Positions 8,916 through 18,271 of a stretch of 64,000 nucleotides of DNA are shown here, piece after piece; the stretch's first letter is position 1; each line of letters begins with the position of its first letter. The position numbers and the translations under genes were made by a program. This DNA comes from DASTFY01 sp963813375 (GTDB lineage Bacteria; Actinomycetota; Acidimicrobiia; Acidimicrobiales; Ilumatobacteraceae). Location of the stretch: assembly GCA_963813375.1 (NCBI GenBank), contig CAWEYT010000019.1, positions 195,251-259,250 of the forward strand, given 5' to 3'. The notes under the pieces are model-generated. The model had not been told where the DNA came from and did not search any database. It saw only the letters and a list, made by a program, of their open reading frames with translations.

Positions 8916-9649
8916 CTAGGTTCCTCTCGCCGTCGTCTCCTGTTCGCCGAGGTAGCTCGACAGGATGAGCTGGTGGTCGGCGCGCAGCGTCTCGACCGGC
9001 TCGTGGACGACCAGCTCGCCATGGGAGAGGACGTAGCCGCGGTCCGCCACCTCGAGCGCGATGTGGATGTGCTGCTCGACCAGCAGCACCGCGCAGCCGC
9101 TCTCCTTCGCGTACGTGGTGACCACCGGGAGGAGCCGCTCGACGATGACCGGGGCGAGCCCGAGCGAGAGCTCGTCGAGCAGCAGGAGCCGCGGCCGGCG
9201 GGCCAGTGCCCGACCGAGCGTGAGCATCTGCTGCTCACCGCCCGAGAGCAGCCCGGCGCGGCGGTCGGCGAGCCCGGCCAGCGCGGGGAAGTAGCCGTAG
9301 GCGACGTCGGCGTCGAGGCGCTCCCCGCGGTACCCGAGGCGGAAGTGCTCGGCGACCGTCAAGCCGAAGAACACGCCTCGACCCTCGGGTACATGGGCGA
9401 TGCCGAGCTGCGCACGGGCGGCGGGCGACTTGCCGGGCGATGTCGGCTCCGTCGATCGCGGATCACGCCGGCCATCGGCCGGACGAGACCGGAGATCGCC
9501 CGCAGCGTGGTCGTCTTGCCGGCGCCGTTGGGGCCGAGCAGGGCGACCACCTCGCCGGCCTCGATGTGCAGGTCGAGCCGCCGCACGACCGCGGCGGCGT
9601 CGTAGCCCGCCGACAGGCCGTCGAGCTGGAGGACCGGGCCGTCACCCAT
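8916..9649 (-). CDS. livF: Branched-chain amino acid-type ABC transporter ATPase LivF (frameshifts)
   Basis: Second ATPase of a LivFGHMK-type importer. Seen: Walker A GPNGAGKTTT, LSGGEQQ signature, Walker B LLLLDELSLGLAP, and LVEQHIHIALEVAD typical of LivF. The ATG at 9649 overlaps the livG stop by eight bases. The frame is broken by two small indels near 9400-9460, between GLVRPMAGVIRD and VFFGLTVAEHF; the intervening HVPEGRGVFFG motif reads in yet another frame. About 240 residues after correction, as expected. Gene order binding protein, permease, LivG, LivF is standard. Such systems carry Leu/Ile/Val but also urea, amides or aromatic compounds, so the ligand is open. Confidence 0.85.
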
Positions 9650-10410
9650 CGGCCGCTGACTCCAGTTCGCTGGCCGCGGCACCCAGGTACGCGGTGACCA
9701 CGCTCGGGTCGGCGCGCACCTCGCTGGGCGTGCCTCGGGCGATGACCTTGCCGAACTCGATCACCACCACGTAGTCGCAGATGCCGAGCACGAGCCCCAT
9801 GTCGTGGTCGATGAGGAGCGTCGGCGTGCCTCGGTCGACGATCTCGCGCAGGTGCCGACCGAACGTGACGGACTCCCGCGCGTCGAGCCCGGCCGCCGGC
9901 TCGTCGAGGCAGAGGAGCTTGGGGCGGGCGGCCAGCGCCCGGGCGACGGCGACGAGCTTGCGTTGGCCCTGGCTCAACTCGCTGGGCGTCACGTCGGCGA
10001 GGGCGCCGAGCGCGAACACCTCGAGCGCCTCGTCCATCGCCTGGGAACGATCGGCCGTCCGGCCGAAGAGCTCCGAGACCACTGTGCGCAGCGGACGGAT
10101 GATCAGCGGCGACGGTGAGGTTCTCCCGCACGGTCAGGTCGTCGAAGAGCTCGATGGCCTGCCACGTCCGGGCCAGGCCCTGCCGGGCGCGGGCGTGCGG
10201 GGTCAACCCGGTGATGTCGGCACCGGCCAGCTCGACGGTCCCCCGATGGGGCACGAAGCCGGTGATGGCGTCGACGAAGGTCGTCTTCCCGGCGCCGTTC
10301 GGGCCGATCAGGCCGACGAGTTGGCCCGGCTCGACGTCGAGGTCGACGTCGATCACGGCATGCACGCCACCGAACGACACCGAGATGGCGCGGGCCGTGA
10401 GCACGCTCAC
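9642..10410 (-). CDS. livG: Branched-chain amino acid-type ABC transporter ATPase LivG (frameshift)
   Basis: ATPase with Walker A GPNGAGKTTF, the LivG-type TWQAIELFDDLTVRENL loop, LSQGQRKLVAVARAL signature, LLCLDEPAAGLD and LLIDHDMGLVLGICD. The frame shifts near 10095, between the two halves. The GTG at 10410 (VSVLTARAISVSFGG) is chosen because it overlaps a TGA in the neighbouring frame that would end the permease. As printed, however, the permease frame reads straight into livG without a stop, so either one base is wrong in the GC run 10420-10440 or the two are a genuine fusion. Confidence 0.85.
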
Positions 10411-12448
10411 GATTCGCTCACCACCGCGGCCCGCCCACCGGGTGCGCTCGGGGCCTGCGACCTGTTCGCGGTCGGCCTCGGCCTGGCGGGCAGCCTGCGC
10501 TTCAGCGGCGGCCACCTCCTTCGCGCGCTTGCCCGCCATCTTCTTGCGGTAGGTCGTCCCCGCGATGCCTTCGGGGTTCTGGATCAGGGTGACGATGAGG
10601 ATCAGCCCGCCGACCAGCAGCGTCCAGTTGCCGGAGATGCCGAGAAGCTCCTCGAAGAAGTACGGCACGAGCCCCTCAGTCGCGACGAGCCCGCCGATCA
10701 CCGCGCCCGAGACCATCGTGATCCCGCCGATGTAGGCGAAGGCGACGAAGCCCAGCGCGATGAGGAACCCGAACCGCGCCGGCGCTCACCGAGCCGAAGT
10801 TGTAGGCGTACATCCACCCGGCGGTACCGGCGATGAACGAGGAGATCGCGTAGGCCGTGATCTTCACCCGGGCGACGTTGATCCCCGCCGCCGCCGCCGC
10901 CCGCTCGTTGGCCCGCACCGCCAGCATCTGCTGGCCGAGCACGCTGCGGCGCAGGTTGGCCACGAGCAGACCCAGCGCGATCACGACGGCGAGGTACACG
11001 AAGCCGAGTACCGGACTCGGGACCTTGTCGTCGAGTCCGCGGAACCCTGCGCTCGTGCCCAGATCGAACCCGAACAAGGTGGGCTGCGCGACGGGCGAGC
11101 CCGACGGACCGGCGCCCCACCGCGAGTTGGCGAAGCCGAACTGCTCGATGGCGACGACACCGGCCAGCGTTACCACGGCGAGGCTGACGCCGCGGACCCG
11201 CAGCGCGGATGCACCGACGATCAGGCCGACCACCACCCCGGCGATGGAGCCGGCGAGCGGGCCCCACGGGAAGCCGATGCCGGCATCGACGATCAGGTGC
11301 GACACGACGAACCCCGCGACGCCGGCGAGGGTGACCTGGACGAGCGAGACCTGGCCGACGAACCCCGTGATCACGACCAACGACAGGCACACCGCCATGC
11401 CGATGAGTGACACCATCAGCGCCTGCCGGTAGCCGAACGGCAGCACGACGAGCGCCGCGGCACCGACGATCGCCAGAACGACGGCCGGACGAGCCAGGTG
11501 GCGCGGGCGCGGCGCGGCGGGGAGGCGCTTCTCGACGAGCTCGCCGCGCGTCGGCAGGCTGGCCCCGCGCAGCGAGAGGGCCAGGACGAGGAGCAGGAAG
11601 GTGAGCAGCGCCTGGCCTCCCGGCAGCGGATTGCCGCGGTCGGTCGGGAACCACGACAGCGTCGTGGCGTACGCACACGAGCGACTGGCCGATCCCGATG
11701 CCGAACCCTGCGAGGAGGGCGATCCACAGCGACGTGAACCCGGCGAACAGAGCAGCGGCGAGCGCGGGCACGATGAAGAGCACCAGGGTGGTCGAGTTGG
11801 CCTGTGCGAGGGGAGCAGCGACGATGCCCATCGCGCCGGCGAGCGCCGACGCCAGCAACGTATTGGCCATCGACAGCTGGTTCGGTGAGAGGCCGGCCAG
11901 CATGGCGAAGACCTCGTTCTCGGACGCCGCTCGTGTCGCCAGGCCGAACCGGGTCCAGCGGAAGAGGGCGGCGAGCGCGAGCGCGATCAGCGATCACGAC
12001 TCCGGCGATCCAGAACCGGTTCACCGGGATCGACGCGTCGAACACATCGATGATGTCCGTCGGGAAGATGCTCGGGATCTGCTTCGACGACGAGCCGAAC
12101 CACAGCAGCACCGTCGCCTGGAGGATGAGCAGGATCCCGAGCGAGGCGACGAGCTTGGCGAGCGGCGACGATGTTCGCAACGGTCGGAACACGAGCAGCT
12201 CGCTCAGGACGCCGACCAGGATCGCGACCAGCAGCGTCACGACGATCGCCGGGCCGGTCGCCAACGTGAAGCCGAACTCGTCCGTCCGGAGTGCCCAGAA
12301 CGCGTACGCCGCCACCATCGACACGGCGCCGGTGGCCAGGTTGATGATCCCCGACCCGCGGTAGGTGATCACCACGGCCATGGCGATGCCCGACGATGAC
12401 CGCGCCCGCCCCGAGGCCGAGCAGGACGAAGAGCAGGACGTCCTTCAT
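10407..12448 (-). CDS. Fused LivH-LivM permease of a branched-chain amino acid-type ABC importer (frameshifts)
   Basis: Membrane permease carrying both halves of the channel in one chain. The ATG at 12448 gives MKDVLLFVLLGLGAGAVI; the LivH part continues with YRGSGIINLATGAVSMVAAY and LVASLGILLILQATV. The LivM part has VITGFVGQVSLVQVTLAGVA, LRVRGVSLAVVTLA and RANERAAAAAGIN. Frame changes occur near 12395, 11995, 11680, 11440 and 10785. Between the halves the corrected frame (YATTLSWFPTDRGNPLPGGQ) has no stop, so this is one polypeptide of about 680 residues. LivHM fusions are known in actinobacteria. The C-terminal tail is Ala/Glu/Arg rich. The number of breaks points to poor base quality in this stretch. 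Confidence 0.8.
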
Positions 12449-12502
12449 CGTGTACTCAGCCTCGCGGCGGCTTGTGCAGCGATTGGGGGGTGTGGAGGAT
12501 GC

Positions 12503-13909
12503 CTATCCGGTCCACCCCTCGGGCGGTCCCACGAAGTCACCGGCCTGCTCCCACCCAGCCTGCGCGCCGTTGTACTTGTAGAACTGCGTGTAGTCGTTGC
12601 ACACGCCTGGCGCCTCTGGGTACTTGCCGCACTCGAGCACGGGCGAGCCGAGGATCAGCGGGCCCTCGAACGCCTTCATCTCCGACACGATCGCGTCGGG
12701 CGAGACGTCGTCGCCGAGGCTGTTCATGAACTTCGCCAGCGTCATTGTCTGCCCGAAGCCGACCAACACCCATGGATCCCCGATGTGCTGGTCCTGGCCC
12801 TGCGCGGTGAGGATGTCGGTGTAGGGCGGCACGGACGGATCTGTCGGGTCGATGCTCAACGACGAGGCGACGGCATACAGCCAGAGCGGGAGGTCACCGA
12901 GCGCGGCGCCTACCTCCGCATTGATGCAGATCGGGCTGGCCAGCACCTTCTCGTCGGGGATGCCGAGCTGCTGGATCGCCTGCTCGAACTTGACGCACTC
13001 GTTCGGGTTGATGACCGGCATCACGAGGTCGACGTCCTGGGCGCCCGCGGCGATCAGCGGGGCCGTGAGGTCCGGCGTGTCGGCCGGGTACGACACCACC
13101 TCGATCGGGATCCCGGCGGCCTCGAACGCGGACGCCTGGCCGGCCGCGGCCTCGTCCTGGCCGGCGCCTTCCGGATACACGAGCGCCGCCGACTCCACGC
13201 CGAGCGTGTCACGGGCGAACGTCGCGTACGGCGCCAGGATGTACTTCGCGCCTCCGTAGAGGACGGCCGCGGTGTCCTGGACGGTGTCCGCCGCGCTCAC
13301 GGACACGCCGTGCGACGACCGGCTTGGAGCCGCCCAGCGCGGCGTAGAACGACTCGGTGCCGATGAACGTCGGCCCGGAGAGGACGGCGACGATCGAGTC
13401 GTCGTTGGCGAACTGCTGCCCGCACTGCTGGCCTTCCTCCTCGGCGTTGGCGACGTAGCACGTCACCACCTCGAGCGGGCGACCGCCGATGCCGCCGGCT
13501 TCCTCGTTGATGTACTTGGCGGCGATCTCGACCCCGGTGACGTTCGTGTTGGAGACCTCGACCTGCGCCGCCCTGCTGGTTGAAGTAGCCGATCTTCACC
13601 GGTTCCAGGCTGGTGTCGGCGGCACCCGAGCCACCCACGTACGCCGGCGAAGTCGGTGACCTTGCCCTTCCGTGCCCTCCGGCGCGGTCGTGTCCCCGGT
13701 GGTGCGTCGCCGTGTCTCCGGCGGTGGTCGCCGGTGTCCTCGGCTGCGGTCGTCGCGGTGTCCTCGGCTGGTGCCGCGGTCGTCCCGGCTGACTCGCCGC
13801 CGGAATCGTCGTCGCTCCCGCAGCCGGCCGCGACGAGCGCGGCGACCAGAAGCAGAGCGCCCAGCTTCCTCTGTGGCCGACTGACGCCAGACACACGGTT
13901 GTTGACCAT
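12503..13909 (-). CDS. Branched-chain amino acid-type ABC transporter substrate-binding lipoprotein (frameshifts)
   Basis: Extracytoplasmic ligand receptor of the importer. The ATG at 13909 follows GGGGGAA and opens MVNNRVSGVSRPQRK, a hydrophobic core and VAAGCGSD, a lipobox. A disordered Ala/Thr/Asp linker follows, then a type I periplasmic-binding domain: ANDDSIVAVLSGPTFIGTES, YILAPYATFARDTLG, ALVYPEGAG, LVMPVINPNECVKFEQA, ending VGPPEGWTG. At least three frame changes occur between 13290 and 13650. First gene of the importer operon. The 122 bases upstream hold its likely promoter. Confidence 0.82.
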
Positions 13910-14031
13910 TGCTTCCCCCATCTCGCAATGCGGATCGCCCTGTCCGGACGCTCCCGTGCGGCGTACGTTACACGGACACAAGCCCGCTAGATGGACAACA
14001 TCGGTCGCGGTCCGCCATGGCGACGGGCGCA

Positions 14032-15466
14032 TCATTCGAATGCCCGCGTCTCGTTCACGGCCTGCCAGTGGATCGACTCCTCGAGCCCGACATCGGGGCC
14101 GTCACGCCCGTCGTCGTCGCCGTGCCGGGCCGGGCGATCGACGATGGCACCCTGCTTCACGAGTTGCGCCTGCAGCGCGCCGATGTCGACGTCGCGCACG
14201 TCGGTCGCCGCTGTCCATGGCGAGCACGGCCGCCACGCCGGCCGCTTCACCCATCGCCCAGCACTCCGGGATCTCGCGGAGCGCGGCGTGCGACTTGGTG
14301 TCAGCCGAGAGGTTCCGGCCGGCGGCCAGGAGACCGTTCGTCTCCGCTGGGACCAGGCTGCGGTAGGGGATCTGCAGCGTGGGAAAGCTCGGGGTCATGC
14401 CTGGGCAGAGGCCGATGCTGTCGGGGCAGGAACCGTCGTTGCGCCAATGATCGATCGTGATCCGCTCTTCACCGACGAGACGCCTGGCATGGCGTGTGCC
14501 CACCTGTGACGCCGTGTCGAGGATCCACGCGCGCTCGAAACCGGGCACGTTCTCGCGGAAGAACGTCAACCCTTTCCGGGCAACGTCGCGTGAGACGAAC
14601 TCGACCTCGGTGAGATCGGCGACGTTCAGCGCGGAATACCCGGCCATCTTGGGTGTGAGGAAGAGCGCGACCGAGTCGTAGGGCGTCGGGTGGGCCAGCA
14701 GCGTGATGCCCGCCTGGCTGGCGCGTCCCATGATCTCGCTGAACTCGGACTGACGGAGCATCCGGAAGTCCAGGTAGCGGCGCATGTCGACGTTGCCGAA
14801 GCGGAAACTCGTCGTGAGGCGGGCGTGCGCGCTCTCGCCGTCGAAGTCGTCGTCGAACGCCGCGCCGGCCAGCGCGAACACGTCCCCGTCGCCGGTGCAG
14901 TCGATGACGACAGGCGCTGTCAGCGCGAACCGTCCTTGCTTGCTCTCGAAGATGACTCCCTCGACGGTGTTGTCGCGCACGATCGTCGCCACCACCCAGC
15001 AGTGCATGAGCGTGTGCACGTTCGACTCGCGGACGATGTCGTTGGTGGCGAGCTTCAGGACCTCGGGGTCCAAGGTGGGCGCCCAGTGGACGGTGTCGCG
15101 CAGGGCCGAGGTGCGGACACGCCAGTACGCCGCCTCGACCGCGTTCGTCGAACCCCAGATCTCGGGGCTCGGTCCGAGGCAGGCGTCCGGACCGCACCGG
15201 TCGATGAGCTCCGCGCCGATCCCGGCCACCAGGAGGTTCCCCTCCCAGTCCGTCATCCGGTCGATCCACGACACGAGACCGCCGGTCGACAGGCCGCCCA
15301 GGTGGTTGTACCGCTCGACCAGGACGGTGTCGGCGCCGAGGCGGCCGGCCGCGACCGCGGCCGCGGTGCCGGCGGGCCCACCGCCGACGACCAGCACGTC
15401 GCAGCGCTTGTAGACGGGGGTCGACCGGGCAGGCTCCTCGACAGACCCATCTGGTTGAGGCTTCAC
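14032..15466 (-). CDS. FAD-dependent oxidoreductase (FAD_oxidored/GidA-like fold)
   Basis: Flavoprotein of about 480 residues. Seen: dinucleotide motif VLVVGGGPAGTAAAVAAGRL with LVERYNHLGG after it, a second FAD contact VVIDCTGDGDVFALAGA, and the C-terminal GLLAAGRNLSADTKSHAALR plus ECWAMGEAAGVAAVLA that close the FAD site. The frame breaks near 14215, and the C-terminus ends in ESIHWQAVNETRAFE. The GTG at 15466 is preferred because GAGGAG lies six bases ahead; GTG 15556 would have its binding site touching it. Downstream of a luciferase-like gene on the same strand, so the two may act on the same compound. Substrate unknown. Confidence 0.8.
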
Positions 15467-15563
15467 GAGCCGCTCCTCGACGGTGTGGTCACCGGCCACG
15501 AGTCTGCCCCATCGGGATTTCGGCGTGCGGGCTGCGGCACGGCGATCCCCTGTCACTCCTCTA

Positions 15564-16440
15564 TCACTCCGCGGCCAACTCGCCGAGGTGATCGATGGTC
15601 CGGAAGATGTCGTCGATCGGGACCGCGTGGTAACGGCGTTCCATCGGCACGTCGAGGCCCGGGAGCACGATCAGCCGGTTCACGCCGAGGTCGGCGTAGC
15701 CCTGGACCAGCGCGCGGTCGAGGCGGTTCTGGGGTGAGATGACGGTGAAGTCGAAGGGCCCGAGCGAAGCCGGCCGCTCGTGGTCCTGCAGGTCGCGGTC
15801 GAGAGCGCGGCGCGCCTCGCGGGTGGCGTCGAGATCGAGGTCCGCGGGGATCCAGCCTCGAGCGCTCGTGACCGCCCGGCGCCGGGCCATCGCGCTGTTG
15901 CCGCCGATCAGGATCGGCGGGCCGCCGGGCACCACCGGGCGGGGATGGGCGTCGACTCCGGCGAAGTCGACGTGCCGGCCGTGGAACTCGGGCGCCGACA
16001 TCGTCCACAGGGCCTGCATCGCCTGGAGGTACTCGTCGGTGCGGGTGGCGCGCTCGTCCAGCGGCACACCCGACGCGGCGAACTCCGCGGCGAGGTAGCC
16101 GACGCCGACGCCGACCACCAACCGCCCGCGTGCGATCTGATCGACGCTCGCCAACTGCTTGGCCAGCAGCACAGGGTGGTGGAGCGGCAGCTCCAGGATG
16201 CCCGTGCCGACGGTGATCGACGTGGTGTGCGCCGCCACCAGAGCGAGCGCGACGACCGCGTCGAGGAACGGGATCTCAGGGGCGATCGCGTAGTCGGGCG
16301 GCTGGGGGCTGGGAAGCACGATGATGCTCACCGGCCCACAGCGAGTCGACTCCGGCGGCCTCGGCATGCTGGGCGACCCGCACCAGCGACTCCGGGTCGG
16401 CGCAGGTGCCGTAGTTGATCGCGTACAGCCCGAGCTTCAT
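15564..16440 (-). CDS. Luciferase-like (LLM class) F420- or FMN-dependent oxidoreductase (frameshift)
   Basis: TIM-barrel flavin-type oxidoreductase of about 290 residues. The ATG at 16440 gives MKLGLYAINYGTCADPESLV; the frame shifts near 16325 at the repeated CATCATC and continues with IVLPSPQPPDYAI, ITVGTGILELPLHHPVLLAK, and ARGRLVVGVGVGYLAAEFAA, the core signature of F420-dependent LLM proteins. PILIGGNS is the usual cofactor-binding turn. Probably co-transcribed with the FAD oxidoreductase downstream and the TetR gene upstream. Confidence 0.82.
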
Positions 16441-17059
16441 CGGTCGCACCGTATGCGCGAATCGTCAGCGCGCAGGGCGACCCGACGCCCTGGAGGACGG
16501 TGGCGACGATCTGGACGAGGAGCTCGTCGGTCACCGGGTCGTTCGTGATGAACGTGCGGAAGTGGATGGGGGCGACCACCAGCTCGACGACGAGCCGGTG
16601 ATCGGTCGTCTCCGGTAGCTCACCGCGTGCGATCGCTCGCCGGACGATCTCGCCCGCACCCTCCCAGCGCCGCGCCCAGAACGCGCTGCTCACCTCGCTC
16701 AGCTCGGTCCGGTCGCCGCCGCCCTCCGCCACCACGGCGCGGGTGAGCGCGCCGGCGATGGGATCTGACGTCGCGCTCCGGACGTCGCGCGCGAAGGCCA
16801 GGAGGTCGTCGGCCAGGCGTCCGGTGTCGGGGACGGGGACCCGTTCGCCGGCCAGGGTCGTCATCATCTGGGCTACCAGCTCGGCCCGCGTCGGGAACCG
16901 GCGGTGGACGGTGCTGCGGTGCACGCCGGCGCGCTCGGCCACCTCTTCCGTGCTCAGCCGCCCGTAGCCCTTCTCGACGAGCAACTCGCCGGTGGCGGCC
17001 ACGATGCGGGCCAGGTTGTCGGCCGAGCGGCCTCCCGGTCTCTTCGTCCCCACTCGCAT
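16328..17059 (-). CDS. TetR/AcrR family transcriptional regulator
   Basis: DNA-binding repressor with the helix-turn-helix STEEVAERAGVHRSTVHRRF at about residues 36-55, followed by a divergent ligand domain. As printed the frame runs to 16328 and overlaps the luciferase-like start by 113 bases. The neighbouring frame has a TGA at 16467-16465, right after TVLQGVGSP, which would give a normal protein of about 198 residues, so one base is probably wrong near 16470-16480. A palindrome in the 61-bp divergent region to the SRPBCC gene is the likely autoregulatory operator. It may control the adjacent oxidoreductases. Confidence 0.85.
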   Translation of the reverse strand: MRVGTKRPGGRSADNLARIVAATGELLVEKGYGRLSTEEVAERAGVHRSTVHRRFPTRAELVAQMMTTLAGERVPVPDTGRLADDLLAFARDVRSATSDPIAGALTRAVVAEGGGDRTELSEVSSAFWARRWEGAGEIVRRAIARGELPETTDHRLVVELVVAPIHFRTFITNDPVTDELLVQIVATVLQGVGSPCALTIRAYGATDEARAVRDQLRHLRRPGVAGAGRPACRGRRSRLAVGR

Positions 17060-17069
17060 GCTGACCGAT

Positions 17070-17092
17070 TATAACGCGACAACTGTTGCATT
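17070..17092. promoter_or_regulatory. Palindromic operator candidate between tetR and SRPBCC genes
   Basis: CAACTGTTG (17080-17088) is a perfect palindrome inside a longer imperfect one, GCGACAACTGTTGCA. TTATAA (17070-17075), which could serve as part of a -10 element on either strand, lies directly next to it. It lies between the divergent starts at 17059 and 17121, the usual place for a TetR self-operator. Confidence 0.5.
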
Positions 17093-17120
17093 TGTGGCTG
17101 GATGAGCGCACACTCGGCGC

Positions 17121-17558
17121 ATGGCTTCAGATCTCAGCACCAGCATCGACATCGACGCCCCGCCGGCAGTGGTGTGGGCCGTGCTCACGGACACCGCCGC
17201 CTATCCGGAGTGGAACCCCTTCGTCCGGGAGCTCGGTGGTGAGCTCGTCGAGGGCGCCCGCCTCCGGGTGCGGATCGGCCCGCCCGGGCGCCGGGCGATC
17301 ACCTTGCGTCCGAAGGTCGTGCACCTCGAACCGGAGCGGGAGCTCACGTGGCTGGGCCGGCTCCTGGTCCCCCGGCTGTTCGACGGGCAGCATTCGTTCG
17401 TGCTCGAACCGCGGCCTGACGGTGGGACCCGCTTCACCCAGTCCGAGCACTTCCGGGGCGTCCTCGTGCCGTTCATGCGCCGTCTCCTGGCATCCACCGC
17501 CGACGGGTTCGATGCCATGAACGAGGCGTTGCGGCTGCCGCAGCGAGGCGCAGGGTGA
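17121..17558 (+). CDS. SRPBCC family protein
   Basis: START/Bet v1-like helix-grip protein of 145 residues. IDIDAPPAVVWAVLTDTAAY, WNPFVRE, HSFVLEPRPDGGTRFTQSEH and a long C-terminal helix (MRRLLASTADGFDAMNEAL) match the polyketide-cyclase-like SRPBCC group. These bind hydrophobic ligands; the ligand here is not predictable. First gene of a plus-strand series and divergent from TetR, which may regulate it. nfuA starts 13 bases after its stop. Confidence 0.85.
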   Translation: MASDLSTSIDIDAPPAVVWAVLTDTAAYPEWNPFVRELGGELVEGARLRVRIGPPGRRAITLRPKVVHLEPERELTWLGRLLVPRLFDGQHSFVLEPRPDGGTRFTQSEHFRGVLVPFMRRLLASTADGFDAMNEALRLPQRGAG

Positions 17559-17571
17559 GGTCCTCGATGCC

Positions 17572-18204
17572 ATGACGGCCACCGGGATCGACGCCGCCGC
17601 CGGCTCCACCACCGATCGGGTCCTGACCATCACGCCCGCCGCGTTGGACACCATCAACGAGCTACGCGTCGCCGAGCCGGACGGTGAGCACCTGGGCCTG
17701 AAGGTCGAGATCGTGGATCGCACTGGTCCGGAGTTCCGCTACGACCTGTTCTTCGAGACGGTCACCAAGGCCGCCATCACCGACGTCATCCGCAACCACG
17801 ACGGGCTCAAGGTCATCGTGCCCGCGGTCGATGTCGACGACCTCGAGGGCGCCGTCCTCGACCACGAGCTCGGCCAGCTCGTCATGCGCAACCCCAAGCG
17901 CCCGGCACCGCTCCAGCTGGGCACGCTGAACACCACCGACGACATCGCCATCGCCGTCCGGGCAGTCGTGGACGAGGAGGTCAACCCCGCCCTCGCTTCC
18001 CACGGTGGCTACGTCACGTTCATGGGGCACGACGGCGAGGGCAAGGCGTTCCTCACGATGGGCGGCGGCTGCCACGGGTGCTCCATGAGCCGCATGACGA
18101 TGCTGGAGGGCGTCCAGACGATGATCGTCGAGGCCGTCCCCACCATCACCAAGGTGGTCGACGCCACCGACCATTCGACCGGCGAGAACCCGTACTACAG
18201 CTGA
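17572..18204 (+). CDS. nfuA: Fe-S cluster carrier NfuA
   Basis: Delivers iron-sulfur clusters to apoproteins. 210 residues: an N-terminal A-type/HesB-like domain (about 15-115) without the usual three cysteines, as in NfuA, and a C-terminal NifU domain with the CxxC motif in MGGGCHGCSMSRMTML plus NPALASHGGYVTFMG. YDLFFE and VPAVDVDDLEGA are typical of the A-type half. A partner client in this window would be MoaA, which needs 4Fe-4S clusters. Confidence 0.9.
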   Translation: MTATGIDAAAGSTTDRVLTITPAALDTINELRVAEPDGEHLGLKVEIVDRTGPEFRYDLFFETVTKAAITDVIRNHDGLKVIVPAVDVDDLEGAVLDHELGQLVMRNPKRPAPLQLGTLNTTDDIAIAVRAVVDEEVNPALASHGGYVTFMGHDGEGKAFLTMGGGCHGCSMSRMTMLEGVQTMIVEAVPTITKVVDATDHSTGENPYYS

Positions 18205-18271
18205 GCGAGACGGGGCCCCCAGGGATGGCGGCTCGTAGACTGCTGGCCGTCGACCAGCGTCAGGGGAGGCC

